A DNA stretch of 64,000 nt from an uncultured Butyricicoccus sp. (GCA_934532985.1 CAKTAV010000005.1:1-64000); one strand, 5' to 3'; numbered from the stretch's first letter, positions 32,757 to 42,547 are shown. The notes: generated by a model from the sequence alone, not told the origin. Numbers and translations: made by a program.

Positions 32757-34065
32757 ATGAAACAAATGGCGAAACGTCTGGTATCCTACTTGCTGACGTT
32801 GACGATGTTCGTTTCTGTCACCGGAACATCGGCGTTTGCTGTAAACATCGATGCTTCGGACGAGAACGCTTCGGTTCTCATGGTGGATGAAAATACGCCA
32901 AAGACAGACAGCAACGAGGCGGCAGCGTTTGAGGGAGCCGTCGAAGTCGCTTCGGACGAATCCGAACCGACACCGACTTATAAGGAAGGAACCTTTACGG
33001 GTACCGGAACCGGTTACGGCGGCCCGGTCACCATCACCGTTCAGATGGCGAAGGGCGACAACGATGTCGTAGCCATCAGCGACATTCAGGCAGAGCAGGA
33101 AAAGGAAACGCCGTCCTACTGGGAGAAGAAAGTCACGATCTTGGAAAAAATCAAGGCGGCAAACTCGACGCAAGGCGTTGACACGGTTTCCGGCGCAACC
33201 CTGAGCTGCAACGGTATTCTGGAAGGCGCAGAGGAAGCGCTGACCAAGGCACAGACCGACTTCGTGTTTGACGGCGGTCAGGGCACCAAGGCAAAGCCGT
33301 ATCTGGTATCCAGCGCAGAGACCCTTCCGGGACTGAGCACATCGGTTGCCGGAAGCACTGACCGACCAGACCGTAAAGGCAGTTTACGACAAGACCACCA
33401 CTGACAAGATCAACGCTCTGCTTCCGGAAGAGGATAAGAGCTACAAGAAAGGCACCTATTACGGAAGAGATACCGACAAGAAGAACATCGTTCGTGTTGA
33501 TATCAACAAGGACGGCGTGAGCTGTGCGGTTTCCGTTGTAAAGGGCGACGATAAGCACAAGGAAGAGTGCAAGAAGCTGGCGGACGGCAGCCTGACGGCG
33601 GACAAGCTGGACGACGGCTCGTTCAAGGAAGCAGAGGGAAATGCACTGGTTTCCGGTACCGCCTACAAGGTAAAGCTCGCAAAGGGAAGAACAAACGTCG
33701 GCAAGTACAGCGTAAAGGTTACGCTGGCGGGCAAGAAGTACACCGGCAGCAAGACCCTGACCTTTACGATTGCACCGAGAAGAACCTCGATTTCCAAGGT
33801 GAGCGGTGTGAGCAAGGGCTTCACGGTGAAGTGGAGCAAGCGCACCACCCAGACGACGGGCTATCAGGTTCAGTACGCAACCAACAAGAGCTTCCACAAG
33901 GCAAAGCTGGCGACGGTCAAGAGCAACAAGATCACGTCGGCAACCGTTAAGAAGCTGAGCGCAGACAAGAAGTACTATGTCCGCATTCGTACTTACAAGA
34001 CGGTAGACGGCAAGAAGTACAATTCGGATTGGTCGACGGCTAAGACAGTCAACACCAAGAAGTAA
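32757..34065 (+). pseudogene. secreted FMN-binding/Ig-like/Fn3 protein split by a 1-nt frameshift
   Basis: Two overlapping frames make one protein. Frame 1 (32757-33404): signal peptide (LLTLTMFVSVTGTSAFA), then an FMN-binding domain (GPVTITVQMAKG to VDTVSGATLSCNGILEGAEEAL; the SGAT Thr is the family's flavin attachment site). Frame 2 (33346-34065) resumes as LPEALTDQTVKAVYDK, an Ig-like domain (GTAYKVKLAKGRTNVGKYS) and the same Fn3 module as the two giant surface proteins. Removing one G near 33344 gives a continuous 435-aa ORF. Both halves keep sound codon usage, so the lesion is recent, phase-variable, or a sequencing error. Start behind GGGAGG. Confidence 0.85.
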
Positions 34066-34083
34066 TCGCATATTGCGAAATGA

Positions 34084-34117
34084 CCGGCGGCGGGAAAAAT
34101 CCTGCCGCCGGATTTTT
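34084..34117 (+). terminator. terminator of the FMN-binding gene
   Basis: CCGGCGGCGGGA (34084-34095) pairs with TCCTGCCGCCGG (34100-34111, one G-T), then TTTTT. Confidence 0.9.
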
Positions 34118-34269
34118 ATAGGACGAATATAAAATGATTTTATGTATGAAATGTGAAAAAATTGTCATGTTCTGCATAACTGTGGGGAAATTGGGGAAGA
34201 AATCGGATACTTTTTAAGAGAAAAGCGCTGTAGTTCGTTCTGGACGGTGTTTTTTAACAAAAAATAGAG

Positions 34270-34298
34270 TTGAATTCAACGGAAAAGACAGGTATAAT
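34270..34298 (+). promoter_or_regulatory. promoter of galE and the polysaccharide cluster
   Basis: TTGAAT (34270-34275), 17-bp spacer, TATAAT (34293-34298). Confidence 0.8.
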
Positions 34299-34334
34299 GA
34301 CTGATATAGAGTATATGGAAAGAGGGAAATAGCC

Positions 34335-35351
34335 ATGAAGATATTGGTTACTGGCGGCGCCGGATACATCGGCAGCCATACGGTTGTGGAGCTGTTGAAG
34401 GAAGGACATGAGGTTATTGTTGTGGATAACCTGAGCAATTCCTCGCCTGCCTCGCTGGATCGTGTCGCACAAATTACCGGAAAAACGGTCGTGTTTTATC
34501 CGATTGATGTGCGGGATCGAGAAAAGATGAACCAAGTACTGGACGAGCATCCGGTAGACTGCTGCATTCACTTTGCGGGATTAAAGGCAGTAGGTGAATC
34601 GGTACAGCGTCCGCTGGCGTACTATGACTGCAATCTGGGAAGCACCTTGGTGCTGCTGGATGTTCTCAAACAGCATGGCTGCCAGAACCTGATCTTCTCC
34701 TCCTCTGCCACTGTATATGGTGATCCGGCAGAGCTTCCGATTACGGAACAGTGCCCAAAGGGAACGTGCACCAATCCGTATGGACAGACCAAGAGTATGC
34801 AGGAGCAGATTTTCCAAGATGTACAGGCGGCCGATCCGGCGTGGAACATCGTGCTGCTGCGCTACTTTAATCCGATCGGTGCGCATCCGTCGGGCTTGAT
34901 GGGCGAAGCGCCCAATGGGATTCCCAACAATTTGATGCCATACATCACGCAGGTTGCGATTGGGACGCGCGACAAGCTGCATGTATTTGGCGACGATTAT
35001 GATACGCCGGACGGAACCGGTGTGCGCGACTATATCCACGTTGTAGATCTGGCCTGCGGTCATGTCAAGGCGCTGCAGGCGATTGAACGAAATTGTGGCC
35101 TTGCAATATATAATTTGGGAACGGGCATTGGTTATTCAGTTTTGGACGTTGTCCATGCGTTTGAACAGGCGAATGATGTGAAGATTCCGTATCAGATCGA
35201 GCCGCGCCGTTCCGGCGATATTGCGGCGTGCTATTCCGATCCGTCTAAGGCAAAGAGAGAGCTGGGCTGGGTTGCACAGCATGATCTGGTAGACATGTGC
35301 CGCGACAGCTGGAACTGGCAGGTACATAATCCGAACGGGTACGAAGAATAA
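34335..35351 (+). CDS. galE: UDP-glucose 4-epimerase
   Basis: A 338-aa extended SDR that interconverts UDP-glucose and UDP-galactose with tightly bound NAD. GGAGYIGSH (residues 7-15) is the nucleotide motif; the catalytic Ser/Tyr/Lys lie in FSSSATVYG and NPYGQTK; NPIGAHPSG and YDTPDGTGVRDYIHV are GalE-specific. Full family length. Start ATG 34335 lies behind AGAGGG. It supplies galactose precursors to the exopolysaccharide genes that follow 104 bp downstream. Confidence 0.96.
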   Translation: MKILVTGGAGYIGSHTVVELLKEGHEVIVVDNLSNSSPASLDRVAQITGKTVVFYPIDVRDREKMNQVLDEHPVDCCIHFAGLKAVGESVQRPLAYYDCNLGSTLVLLDVLKQHGCQNLIFSSSATVYGDPAELPITEQCPKGTCTNPYGQTKSMQEQIFQDVQAADPAWNIVLLRYFNPIGAHPSGLMGEAPNGIPNNLMPYITQVAIGTRDKLHVFGDDYDTPDGTGVRDYIHVVDLACGHVKALQAIERNCGLAIYNLGTGIGYSVLDVVHAFEQANDVKIPYQIEPRRSGDIAACYSDPSKAKRELGWVAQHDLVDMCRDSWNWQVHNPNGYEE

Positions 35352-35455
35352 AAAAACGTGGCTGCCTAAGGGGTAAACGGCAGCGGCGTGTGAGAGAACA
35401 AAGAGAAGATACAACGTACAAATAGGGAAAACAAAACATCAGAGGGGTACACAAT

Positions 35456-37378
35456 ATGTTTTATAAACTGAATAAGGATTTCGTTGGGGAACACCGCAGC
35501 CAGCTGCTGCTGGTGTTCTGCGACGCGGTTCTGGTCGGCACCAGTATGGTTGGGGCGCTTTGGATGCGCTTTGACTTTCAGTTTGGGGATATTGATGCCG
35601 ACTTTCTTGACACAATCTATCATTATCTGCCGATCAATCTCGCGTGCACACTGCTTCTTTTCCGGCGGTTTCGATTGTATAGCTATCTGTGGCAATATGC
35701 CGGAGCGCGCGAGCTGTGCAGTATTATCGGGGCGTCCTGCACGTCGTCGGCGATGCAATTTGCGGGAATGCATCTGCTGGGATGGGCCATTCCGCGCAGC
35801 TTTGTGTTCCTGTATGGCGGAAATCTGATGGTTTTGGTTGCGGCGAGCCGATATCTGTATCGTTGGTGTCTGATTCAGAGACACGTAAGACAGGCAGAAA
35901 AGCCGGAGGATTCTGGCGTCCGCACGATGATTATCGGTGCGGGAGAGGCAGGCCATCTGCTCGTCAATGAAATTAAAAACAGCAAGCATTTGGGTCGGAA
36001 GCTGTGCTGCATTTTGGATGACAATCCGGCAAAGGTGGGAACCTTTTTGCGTGGAGTGCCAGTGGTTGGCTGTACCTACGAACTGGATAAATTTATAAAA
36101 TTATATCAAATTGATGAAATTATTATTGCGATTCCGTCAATGAAGCCAGTGGACAAGCAGACGCTGATGAAGCGGTGCAGCGAAACCTCCTGTAAGGTGA
36201 TGCACCTGCCGGGTCTGTATCAGCTGATCAACGGCGAGGTCAGTGTTTCCATGCTGCGCAAGGTGGATATCAACGATTTGCTGGGACGTCCGGAGGTCGC
36301 GCTGGATACAGCGGGATTGGTTGGATATATTCGCGGAAAGACAGTGCTTGTAACCGGTGCGGGAGGCTCCATCGGCAGCGAAATTTGCCGACAGCTGCTT
36401 TCCTACTGTCCCAAACGGCTGATTTTGTTTGACAGCTATGAAAACAGTACCTACGGCATTCGTAATGAATTGTTGGAAAGCAATCCGGATTTGCAGCTGG
36501 AAGTGCTGATCGGTTCTGTCTGCGATGCGGCGCGCGTGGAGTGGCTGTTCCAAACCTATCATCCGGATCTGGTCTTTCATGCGGCAGCGCATAAGCATGT
36601 CCCGCTGATGGAGGACAGCCCGAACGAGGCGATTAAGAATAATGTGCGCGGCACATGGGTTGTCGCGCAGGCGGCGGATCGCTGCCACGCACAGAAAATG
36701 GTGCTTATTTCTACCGATAAGGCGGTTCGTCCGACCAATATTATGGGAGCGTCCAAGCGCATCTGTGAGCTGATCGTGCAGAGTGTGGCGCAGAATTCCA
36801 AGACTGAGTTTGCTGCGGTACGTTTTGGCAATGTGCTGGGCAGCAATGGCAGCGTGGTACCGCTGTTTCGTCGGCAGATTGCCATGGGCGGGCCGGTTAC
36901 GGTCACACATCCGGAGGTTACACGGTATTTTATGACCATCCCGGAGGCGGTCAGCTTGGTGCTGCAATGCGGCGCGCTAGCGGCGGGCGGGGAAATCTTT
37001 ATTCTGGATATGGGGAAGCCGGTTAAGATTTTGGATCTCGCGAAGGACATGATTCGCCTGTCCGGGTTGGAGCCGGAGAAGGATATTCCGATTCGCTTTA
37101 TTGGACTGCGTCCAGGGGAAAAGCTGTATGAGGAATTGCTGATTGACCTAGACAATCTGAAAAAAACCGCCAATGAGCGCATCTTTGTGGCACAGCAGCC
37201 ACGAGTGAATGCGGAAAAAGTGCAAACTGCGGTGCAGCAATTGATTGATGCTGCCTCCAAGGAAGTGGATGACATTCGGAAACGTGTGATGGCATTTTTG
37301 CCAGAGTACACGCCGAGTAATCATATATCACAGATGAGCGCATCGACGCTCTGCAAAGAAATGGAGGAAGCGATATGA
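35456..37378 (+). CDS. membrane polysaccharide biosynthesis nucleotide-sugar dehydratase/epimerase (CapD/PglF family)
   Basis: A 640-aa protein. Four TM helices in the first 140 residues; a CoA-binding-like Rossmann domain (MIIGAGEAGHLLVNEI, about 160-260); then the SDR catalytic domain from about 295: VTGAGGSIGSEICRQL, FHAAAHKHVPLMEDSP, VLISTDKAVRPTNIMGASKR and FGNVLGSNGSV. PglF/CapD relatives convert UDP-GlcNAc to the 4-keto-6-deoxy sugar, the first step to diNAcBac or FucNAc-type sugars. MGASK replaces the YxxxK of typical SDRs, as in this family. It overlaps the phosphatase gene by ATGA. Confidence 0.92.
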   Translation: MFYKLNKDFVGEHRSQLLLVFCDAVLVGTSMVGALWMRFDFQFGDIDADFLDTIYHYLPINLACTLLLFRRFRLYSYLWQYAGARELCSIIGASCTSSAMQFAGMHLLGWAIPRSFVFLYGGNLMVLVAASRYLYRWCLIQRHVRQAEKPEDSGVRTMIIGAGEAGHLLVNEIKNSKHLGRKLCCILDDNPAKVGTFLRGVPVVGCTYELDKFIKLYQIDEIIIAIPSMKPVDKQTLMKRCSETSCKVMHLPGLYQLINGEVSVSMLRKVDINDLLGRPEVALDTAGLVGYIRGKTVLVTGAGGSIGSEICRQLLSYCPKRLILFDSYENSTYGIRNELLESNPDLQLEVLIGSVCDAARVEWLFQTYHPDLVFHAAAHKHVPLMEDSPNEAIKNNVRGTWVVAQAADRCHAQKMVLISTDKAVRPTNIMGASKRICELIVQSVAQNSKTEFAAVRFGNVLGSNGSVVPLFRRQIAMGGPVTVTHPEVTRYFMTIPEAVSLVLQCGALAAGGEIFILDMGKPVKILDLAKDMIRLSGLEPEKDIPIRFIGLRPGEKLYEELLIDLDNLKKTANERIFVAQQPRVNAEKVQTAVQQLIDAASKEVDDIRKRVMAFLPEYTPSNHISQMSASTLCKEMEEAI

Positions 37379-38142
37379 TTGATTTGCATGCACATATTCT
37401 TCCTGGATTGGACGATGGAGCGCAGAGTCTGGAAGAATCACTGGAAATGGCGCATATGGCAGAGGAAAGCGGTGTGACGGACTTGGTGGCAACACCGCAT
37501 AGCAACCAAAGGGGACGCTTTGAAAATAACGATACACAGCTGCTGAAAAAGGGGCTGGAGCTCTTTCGGGCGGCGCTGCGCGCGGAACACATTGGCCTTC
37601 AAGTGCATCTGGGTATGGAGATCTTTTCCTCCAGTGATTGGTGGGAACGAATTGAGGATGGAAAGCTGATCTCCTTGGCAGAATCGCGGTATTATCTGGT
37701 GGAATTTTCGTTTGAAGAGCAGCCAGAGATCGCGACGGATCGGCTGGAGCAGCTGGTGCAGCATGGAATTGTCCCGCTCATTGCGCATCCGGAGCGATAT
37801 TACTGCGTGCAGGAATCCCCGGAACTGGTTTATCAATGGGTGCGAATGGGGTGCCAGACGCAAATTAATAAGGGAAGCGTGATGGGACGCTTTGGAAGAG
37901 ATGCGAAGGATACCGCGCATGAGCTGCTGCGCTGCGATTTAGCGACGTGCATGGCGACGGATGCTCACAGTGCACAGCATCGCACGACGTATTTGCTGGA
38001 TGCGTATCGGAAAGTGGCAAAGTATCACGGGGAAAAGACAGCGCATTGCTTGCTGGTGGAGCGACCGAAAAAGATACTGGAAAATCGCGTGATTCGACCG
38101 CATGGAAAGAAACCGGAGCGGAAACGGTCGTTTTTTTTCTAA
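37375..38142 (+). CDS. PHP-type protein-tyrosine phosphatase CpsB/YwqE
   Basis: A 255-aa manganese-dependent phosphatase that dephosphorylates BY-kinases. Metal motifs: DLHAHILPGLDDG (residues 3-15), ATPHSNQRG, LGMEIF, LIAHPERY and MATDAHS. A basic tail ends the protein. Coupled to the upstream dehydratase by ATGA overlap; its kinase partners lie two and three genes downstream. Confidence 0.92.
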   Translation: MIDLHAHILPGLDDGAQSLEESLEMAHMAEESGVTDLVATPHSNQRGRFENNDTQLLKKGLELFRAALRAEHIGLQVHLGMEIFSSSDWWERIEDGKLISLAESRYYLVEFSFEEQPEIATDRLEQLVQHGIVPLIAHPERYYCVQESPELVYQWVRMGCQTQINKGSVMGRFGRDAKDTAHELLRCDLATCMATDAHSAQHRTTYLLDAYRKVAKYHGEKTAHCLLVERPKKILENRVIRPHGKKPERKRSFFF

Positions 38143-38168
38143 GAGAGACCGACAAAAGGGGGTAAACA

Positions 38169-39035
38169 ATGAGAAGAATACGAAAACTCAGTGTGCTGCT
38201 GTTTGTGCTGGCGGTGGTATGCTTTGCGGCGATGGAGTGCTATGATCGCTTTTTCGTTGATCAAAGCGGCCCGGTCATTACAATGGATAGCAAATCCATC
38301 ACGGTATCGGCGGATGCTGGGGAGACAGAACTGCTGCAAGGCATTACGGCATCCGATAAGACAGATGGCGATGTGACCGACGGCATTGTGCTGGAAGGTT
38401 TGGGAAATTTTATTGACGGAAACACCCGTAAGATGACGGTTGCCGCGGTGGATTCCGACGGTCATGTGACCAAGGCGTCGCGGGAGGTTGTTTATCAATC
38501 GTATGAGGCGCCAAAGTTTCGGCTGAAAAAGCCGTTTCGGTTTGCCGTCGGTGTCACCGATATACTGGAATACTTGAGAGCGAATGATGTATTGGACGGC
38601 AATATAACAGATCAGATCAAGATCTCCAGTAAATACAGCCTGAAGGTGGATGAGCCGGGCGATTATCCGATGCTGTTTACGGTAACCAATAGTGCGGGTG
38701 ATGTGTCTAGGCTCAAGGCAACGGTCACGATTGACACGGCGGCGGATCTGCAATATCTGCCCAATGTGCGCCTGACAGAGTATTTGGTGTACACGGATGG
38801 GCAGCAGCTTGCGCCAAGGGAGTATATTAAAGATCTTGTACTTAACGATGCGAAATATCGACGCAATGGGGATGCTCTGGTCGCGGCCGATGGTACAGAA
38901 ATTCCGCTTTCGGATATTTCCGTTGACAGTAATGTCAATTATCGCAAAAATGGCTGCTATGAGATTACTTATAGCTATGGTACAAAGGAGAGCGGAAAGG
39001 GCCAAACACGGCTGATTGTCGTGGTTCGAAAATAA
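38169..39035 (+). CDS. secreted Ig-like-domain protein of the polysaccharide cluster
   Basis: A 288-aa exported protein: an N-terminal signal or anchor helix (KLSVLLFVLAVVCFAAME), then bacterial Ig-like DUF5011-type domains: ITASDKTDGDVTDGIVLEG, YLRANDVLDGNITDQIKIS and VDEPGDYPMLFTVTNSAGDVS. The repeated D-x-x-DG-D/N-V/I-T-D pattern is typical. Placed between the phosphatase and the kinases, it may help polymer assembly at the cell surface. Start behind AAAGGGGG. Confidence 0.75.
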   Translation: MRRIRKLSVLLFVLAVVCFAAMECYDRFFVDQSGPVITMDSKSITVSADAGETELLQGITASDKTDGDVTDGIVLEGLGNFIDGNTRKMTVAAVDSDGHVTKASREVVYQSYEAPKFRLKKPFRFAVGVTDILEYLRANDVLDGNITDQIKISSKYSLKVDEPGDYPMLFTVTNSAGDVSRLKATVTIDTAADLQYLPNVRLTEYLVYTDGQQLAPREYIKDLVLNDAKYRRNGDALVAADGTEIPLSDISVDSNVNYRKNGCYEITYSYGTKESGKGQTRLIVVVRK

Positions 39036-39051
39036 AAAAGAGGGGGACAAC

Positions 39052-40449
39052 ATGGAAAACAGTTGGAAGCAACAGCTGGATGTGACAAGTGTCGCACGCG
39101 ATGTCCTGCGCGAATGGCGGACAATTTTGCTGCTGGCGATCTCCATCAGTTTGTTTACAAATATCGTTGTTACCATGCGATATGATCCGGTATTTACAAC
39201 AAAAACGACGTTTACGGTAACGACAAAGGGCATGAACGGCAATGTATACCAAGATCTGAATTCTGCGACCATGATGGCGAGTCGATTTCAAGAGGTTTTG
39301 GACAGTCAGCTGCTGAAAAAGCGGATTATGAAGGATCTGGGTATGAAGCAGCTGGATGCGACGATGACCGCCAATCAGGTGGAAGAGACCAATATGATTG
39401 AGCTGAGCGTCTCGGCCCATTCCGCGACGGATGCCTACCGTATTTTGAATTCCGTGCTGGAGAACTATAAGCAGGTGTCCGACTATGTTGTCGGCGATGT
39501 GATCTTGGAGACGATTCAGCGTCCGACCATCCCGACGGGAGCCTCCAATGCACCGAACTTAACCAAAATGATGGCGGTGAGTTTGGTGGTGACTGCGCTG
39601 TTGTCGGCGCTTTTGATTGGATATCTTTCGTATCGGCGCGATACAGTAAAGAATGAACAGCAGATGCATGAAAAGGTGGATGCCAAGCTGCTGGGTACCA
39701 TTTATCACGAAAACAAAAAGAAGGGCAAGAAAAAGAGAAAAGGACGCAGAACATCGGAAATTTCCATGCTGATCGAAAATCCGCTGCGCAGCTTTCCATT
39801 TGTCGAATCCAATCGACTGACGGCGGCGCGGGTGCGCAGCCATATGGATCGCAGCGGACGAAAGGTAGTGCTGATTACCAGTGTGTTGGAAAACGAGGGT
39901 AAGTCTACGGTTTCTGCTAATATGGCTCTGGCTTTGGCGGCAGCGGGCAGCAATGTGCTGCTGCTGGACTGTGACTTTCGTAAGCCGTCGCAGCACAAAA
40001 TTTTTGAGGTTCCGCAGGAAGTATGCATTGATTACGCTGAGTCGCTGAAAAACGGCGCCGGCATGAATAGCCTGATTAAAAAATACGGCAATATGAGCCT
40101 GTATATTGGCTTTAATAAGGCGGAGAATCAAGAGGAGAACAACGAACAGATCAAGGCGCTGCAACAAATTATTGCGCATTTTCGCACGTCGATGGATTAT
40201 ATTATTTTGGACACCGCACCAATTGCATTGGTCTCTCAGGTAGAAGAGCTGGCGCGTCTGGCGGATACGGCAATACTGGTTGTCCGTGAGGATATGGTTC
40301 TGGCGCAGGATATCAATGATGCCGTGGACGCACTGGGGCGGGCGGCAGACCATATGCTGGGATGTATTTTGAGCGATGCCGCGAAAAATCCAAACCACAA
40401 GCTGAAGTATTCTGGATACGGAGGTCACCATGGAAAGAGAGCAAAATAA
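39052..40449 (+). CDS. fused chain-length determinant/BY-kinase-like protein 1
   Basis: A 465-aa membrane protein. The Wzz part (residues 1-200) has TM1 ILLLAISISLFTNIVVT and TM2 MMAVSLVVTALLSALLIGYL. The cytoplasmic ATPase has Walker A VLENEGKSTVSAN, Walker A' LLLDCDFRKPS and Walker B YIILDTAPIA. The tail YSGYGGHHGKRAK has only two Tyr, poor for a BY-kinase autophosphorylation cluster. A long Lys-rich linker (KKKGKKKRKGRR) follows TM2. Start ATG 39052 behind GAGGGGG. The 3' end overlaps the next gene by 20 nt. Confidence 0.88.
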   Translation: MENSWKQQLDVTSVARDVLREWRTILLLAISISLFTNIVVTMRYDPVFTTKTTFTVTTKGMNGNVYQDLNSATMMASRFQEVLDSQLLKKRIMKDLGMKQLDATMTANQVEETNMIELSVSAHSATDAYRILNSVLENYKQVSDYVVGDVILETIQRPTIPTGASNAPNLTKMMAVSLVVTALLSALLIGYLSYRRDTVKNEQQMHEKVDAKLLGTIYHENKKKGKKKRKGRRTSEISMLIENPLRSFPFVESNRLTAARVRSHMDRSGRKVVLITSVLENEGKSTVSANMALALAAAGSNVLLLDCDFRKPSQHKIFEVPQEVCIDYAESLKNGAGMNSLIKKYGNMSLYIGFNKAENQEENNEQIKALQQIIAHFRTSMDYIILDTAPIALVSQVEELARLADTAILVVREDMVLAQDINDAVDALGRAADHMLGCILSDAAKNPNHKLKYSGYGGHHGKRAK

Positions 40450-41917
40450 TCGGCCGGAAGAGCTGGAAAAGATTGATTTGATGCTTTTGCTGGATGATTT
40501 GTGGCGAGGAGTAAAGCGATTTTGGCTGTGGCTGCTGCTGTTGATCGTTGTGTGCGCTGCGGGGAATGTTGGGTTGGAAAAAATACGATATCAACCGCAA
40601 TATGAGGCGTACTCTACCTTTTTTGTCAATACACAAAATGCCTATGTGACGGGCGAAGTCTATTATAGCCAGACGACGGCAGAGCAATTGAGTAAATCCT
40701 TTCCGTACATTATGACCAGCGGGACGCTCGAGGATATGGTTGCGAAAACATTGGGCGTCGACAGTGTTCCGGCGACCATTTCCGCAAGCTCGCTGGCAGA
40801 ATCCGCGCTGTTTACGCTCAAGGTTACCGCAAATGATCCGCAGATGGCATATGATGTGCTGCAAGCGGTGATAGAGGACTATCCACAGGTCGCGCGATAT
40901 ATCATCGGCGACACAAAGCTCAAGTTGATGGATGAAAGCGGCGTGCCGGAGCATCCGATCAATGAAATGAGCTATACGCATGCCCTTTTGGTTGGAGTGC
41001 TGGGAGGTGCAGTGCTTGCCTTTCTGTTCCTGGTTGTCTATGCGACAACGCGCAAGACGGTACGCAAGGAAGAGGATTTAAAGGCGTATGTCAGCGTTCC
41101 CTGCTTGGGCAGCGTGCCGGAGGTAAAGGTGAAAAAGCGCAGCGGGAAGGCGCAGATTTTGTTGGATGCGAAGAACAGCGATTCCATGCTCAGTGAGAGT
41201 GTACGCGTTTTGCGAAACCGTGTGATGAAGCAGGCGGAGGAAGAAAATCGAAAGACCTTCACCATTACCAGTGCACAGGGCGGCGAAGGAAAGACAACCG
41301 TCGCCGTGAATTTGGCGGTTGCACTGGCGAAAAAAGAGAAGAAGGTATTGCTGATCGACGGCGATCTGCGTTCCCCGTCTGTGGCGGATGCAATGGGGAT
41401 TGCGGAAAGTGCAGTAACCGTGACTGATGTTCTCAGCGGTGTTGAGGTTCCGTCAGACGATTTGTTGGCATGCTATGAGAACACCTCGCTGTATGTATTG
41501 AGCGGAAAAGCGCAAGAAAAAAATCGTCCGGATTTGCTGAAGAATCGACAAATTCAGTATATGCTCGCCAAAGCGAGCGAGGAGTTTGATTATATTTTGA
41601 TTGATACTCCGCCGTGTGGTGTGCTGTCTGATGCGCTGCAATTTGCACGATTTACCGACTGTGCCATTATGGTGGTACGGCAGGACTTTGTACGAATTGA
41701 CCGCATTGTCGCGGCGATGCAGCTGCTTGCCGATACCGGCGTGACGCTGCTGGGATATGCCGTGAACCGGGCGGCAATCGGAATTACCGGCAGTGGCTAT
41801 GGCTATTACGGATATGGTGGTCACTATGGTTATGGACGTCGATATGGCTATGGACGCCGCTACGGCGGATATGGTTACGGGTACCGCTATGGCGGAGAGC
41901 CGGAACAAAAGCAATAG
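40430..41917 (+). CDS. fused chain-length determinant/BY-kinase-like protein 2
   Basis: A 495-aa protein with the same plan: TM1 FWLWLLLLIVVCAAGNVGL, TM2 ALLVGVLGGAVLAFLFLVVYA, Walker A SAQGGEGKTTVAVN, A' LLIDGDLRSPS and Walker B YILIDTPPCG. The tail from about residue 452 is extraordinarily Tyr/Gly/Arg-rich, a strong candidate autophosphorylation cluster. GGAGG lies directly before ATG 40430, inside the previous gene. The two kinases probably work as a hetero-pair and are reset by the PHP phosphatase. Confidence 0.92.
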   Translation: MEREQNNRPEELEKIDLMLLLDDLWRGVKRFWLWLLLLIVVCAAGNVGLEKIRYQPQYEAYSTFFVNTQNAYVTGEVYYSQTTAEQLSKSFPYIMTSGTLEDMVAKTLGVDSVPATISASSLAESALFTLKVTANDPQMAYDVLQAVIEDYPQVARYIIGDTKLKLMDESGVPEHPINEMSYTHALLVGVLGGAVLAFLFLVVYATTRKTVRKEEDLKAYVSVPCLGSVPEVKVKKRSGKAQILLDAKNSDSMLSESVRVLRNRVMKQAEEENRKTFTITSAQGGEGKTTVAVNLAVALAKKEKKVLLIDGDLRSPSVADAMGIAESAVTVTDVLSGVEVPSDDLLACYENTSLYVLSGKAQEKNRPDLLKNRQIQYMLAKASEEFDYILIDTPPCGVLSDALQFARFTDCAIMVVRQDFVRIDRIVAAMQLLADTGVTLLGYAVNRAAIGITGSGYGYYGYGGHYGYGRRYGYGRRYGGYGYGYRYGGEPEQKQ

Positions 41918-41944
41918 AAACGGATGGAACGAAGGACAAAACGG

Positions 41945-42376
41945 GTGGACACGCGGGAATACGTCGCTATACTGCGGGAATTGACAGAGCAGGGAAATGA
42001 AGTGTGTATGCGTGTTGCAGGGAATAGTATGACACCGTTTTTGGTACATGAACGCGACGAGATTCGCTTCCGACGTCCGGATCGTCCGCTGAAACGAGGA
42101 GATATGGTGTTTTATCAGCGGCGGGATGGCGCGTTTGTCATGCATCGTGTCTGTCGGGTTCGTAAGAATGGATATTTCCTGATTGGAGATGCACAGACGG
42201 AAAGCGAAGGGCCGATTGCGCAGGAGCAGATTTTCGGTCTGGTTACAGCGGTACGGCGCAAGGGACAATGGATTCGGGCAGGCAGCTTCTGGTGGGAGTT
42301 TTTTGCGCGCGTTTGGATTTGGGTGATTCCGCTACGACGGTTTTTGCGACGGATGTATGGATGGATTAGGCGATGA
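41945..42376 (+). CDS. signal peptidase I-like S24/S26 protein (ER-type)
   Basis: A 143-aa protein: MRVAGNSMTPFL carries the nucleophile Ser, LKRGDMVFYQR the following strand, and FVMHRVCRV a His where bacterial signal peptidases have Lys, as in the ER/archaeal (SipW-like) type. The C-terminus is aromatic and amphipathic (WWEFFARVWIWVIP). ATG 41924 would add seven residues but lacks a ribosome site; GTG 41945 has AAGGA 8 nt upstream and is preferred. Last gene of the polysaccharide cluster; it may process an exported component. Confidence 0.75.
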   Translation: MDTREYVAILRELTEQGNEVCMRVAGNSMTPFLVHERDEIRFRRPDRPLKRGDMVFYQRRDGAFVMHRVCRVRKNGYFLIGDAQTESEGPIAQEQIFGLVTAVRRKGQWIRAGSFWWEFFARVWIWVIPLRRFLRRMYGWIRR

Positions 42377-42381
42377 AAGAC

Positions 42382-42412
42382 GGAGGCCGCAGCGATGCTG
42401 TGACCTCCTTTT
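42382..42412 (+). terminator. terminator of the polysaccharide cluster
   Basis: GGAGG...CCTCC with an inner GCAGC/GCTGT pairing, then TTTTT. Confidence 0.75.
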
Positions 42413-42434
42413 TCCATGAGAACAATTTGCAGAC

Positions 42435-42469
42435 AAAAAAGCCCCGTTGCTTCCGAAGAAACAACGGGG
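42435..42469 (-). terminator. tRNA-Ala terminator
   Basis: CCCCGTTG/CAACGGGG arms (42442-42449, 42462-42469); T run on the minus strand (42440-42435). Confidence 0.88.
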
Positions 42470-42471
42470 AA

Positions 42472-42547
<76 letters not shown>

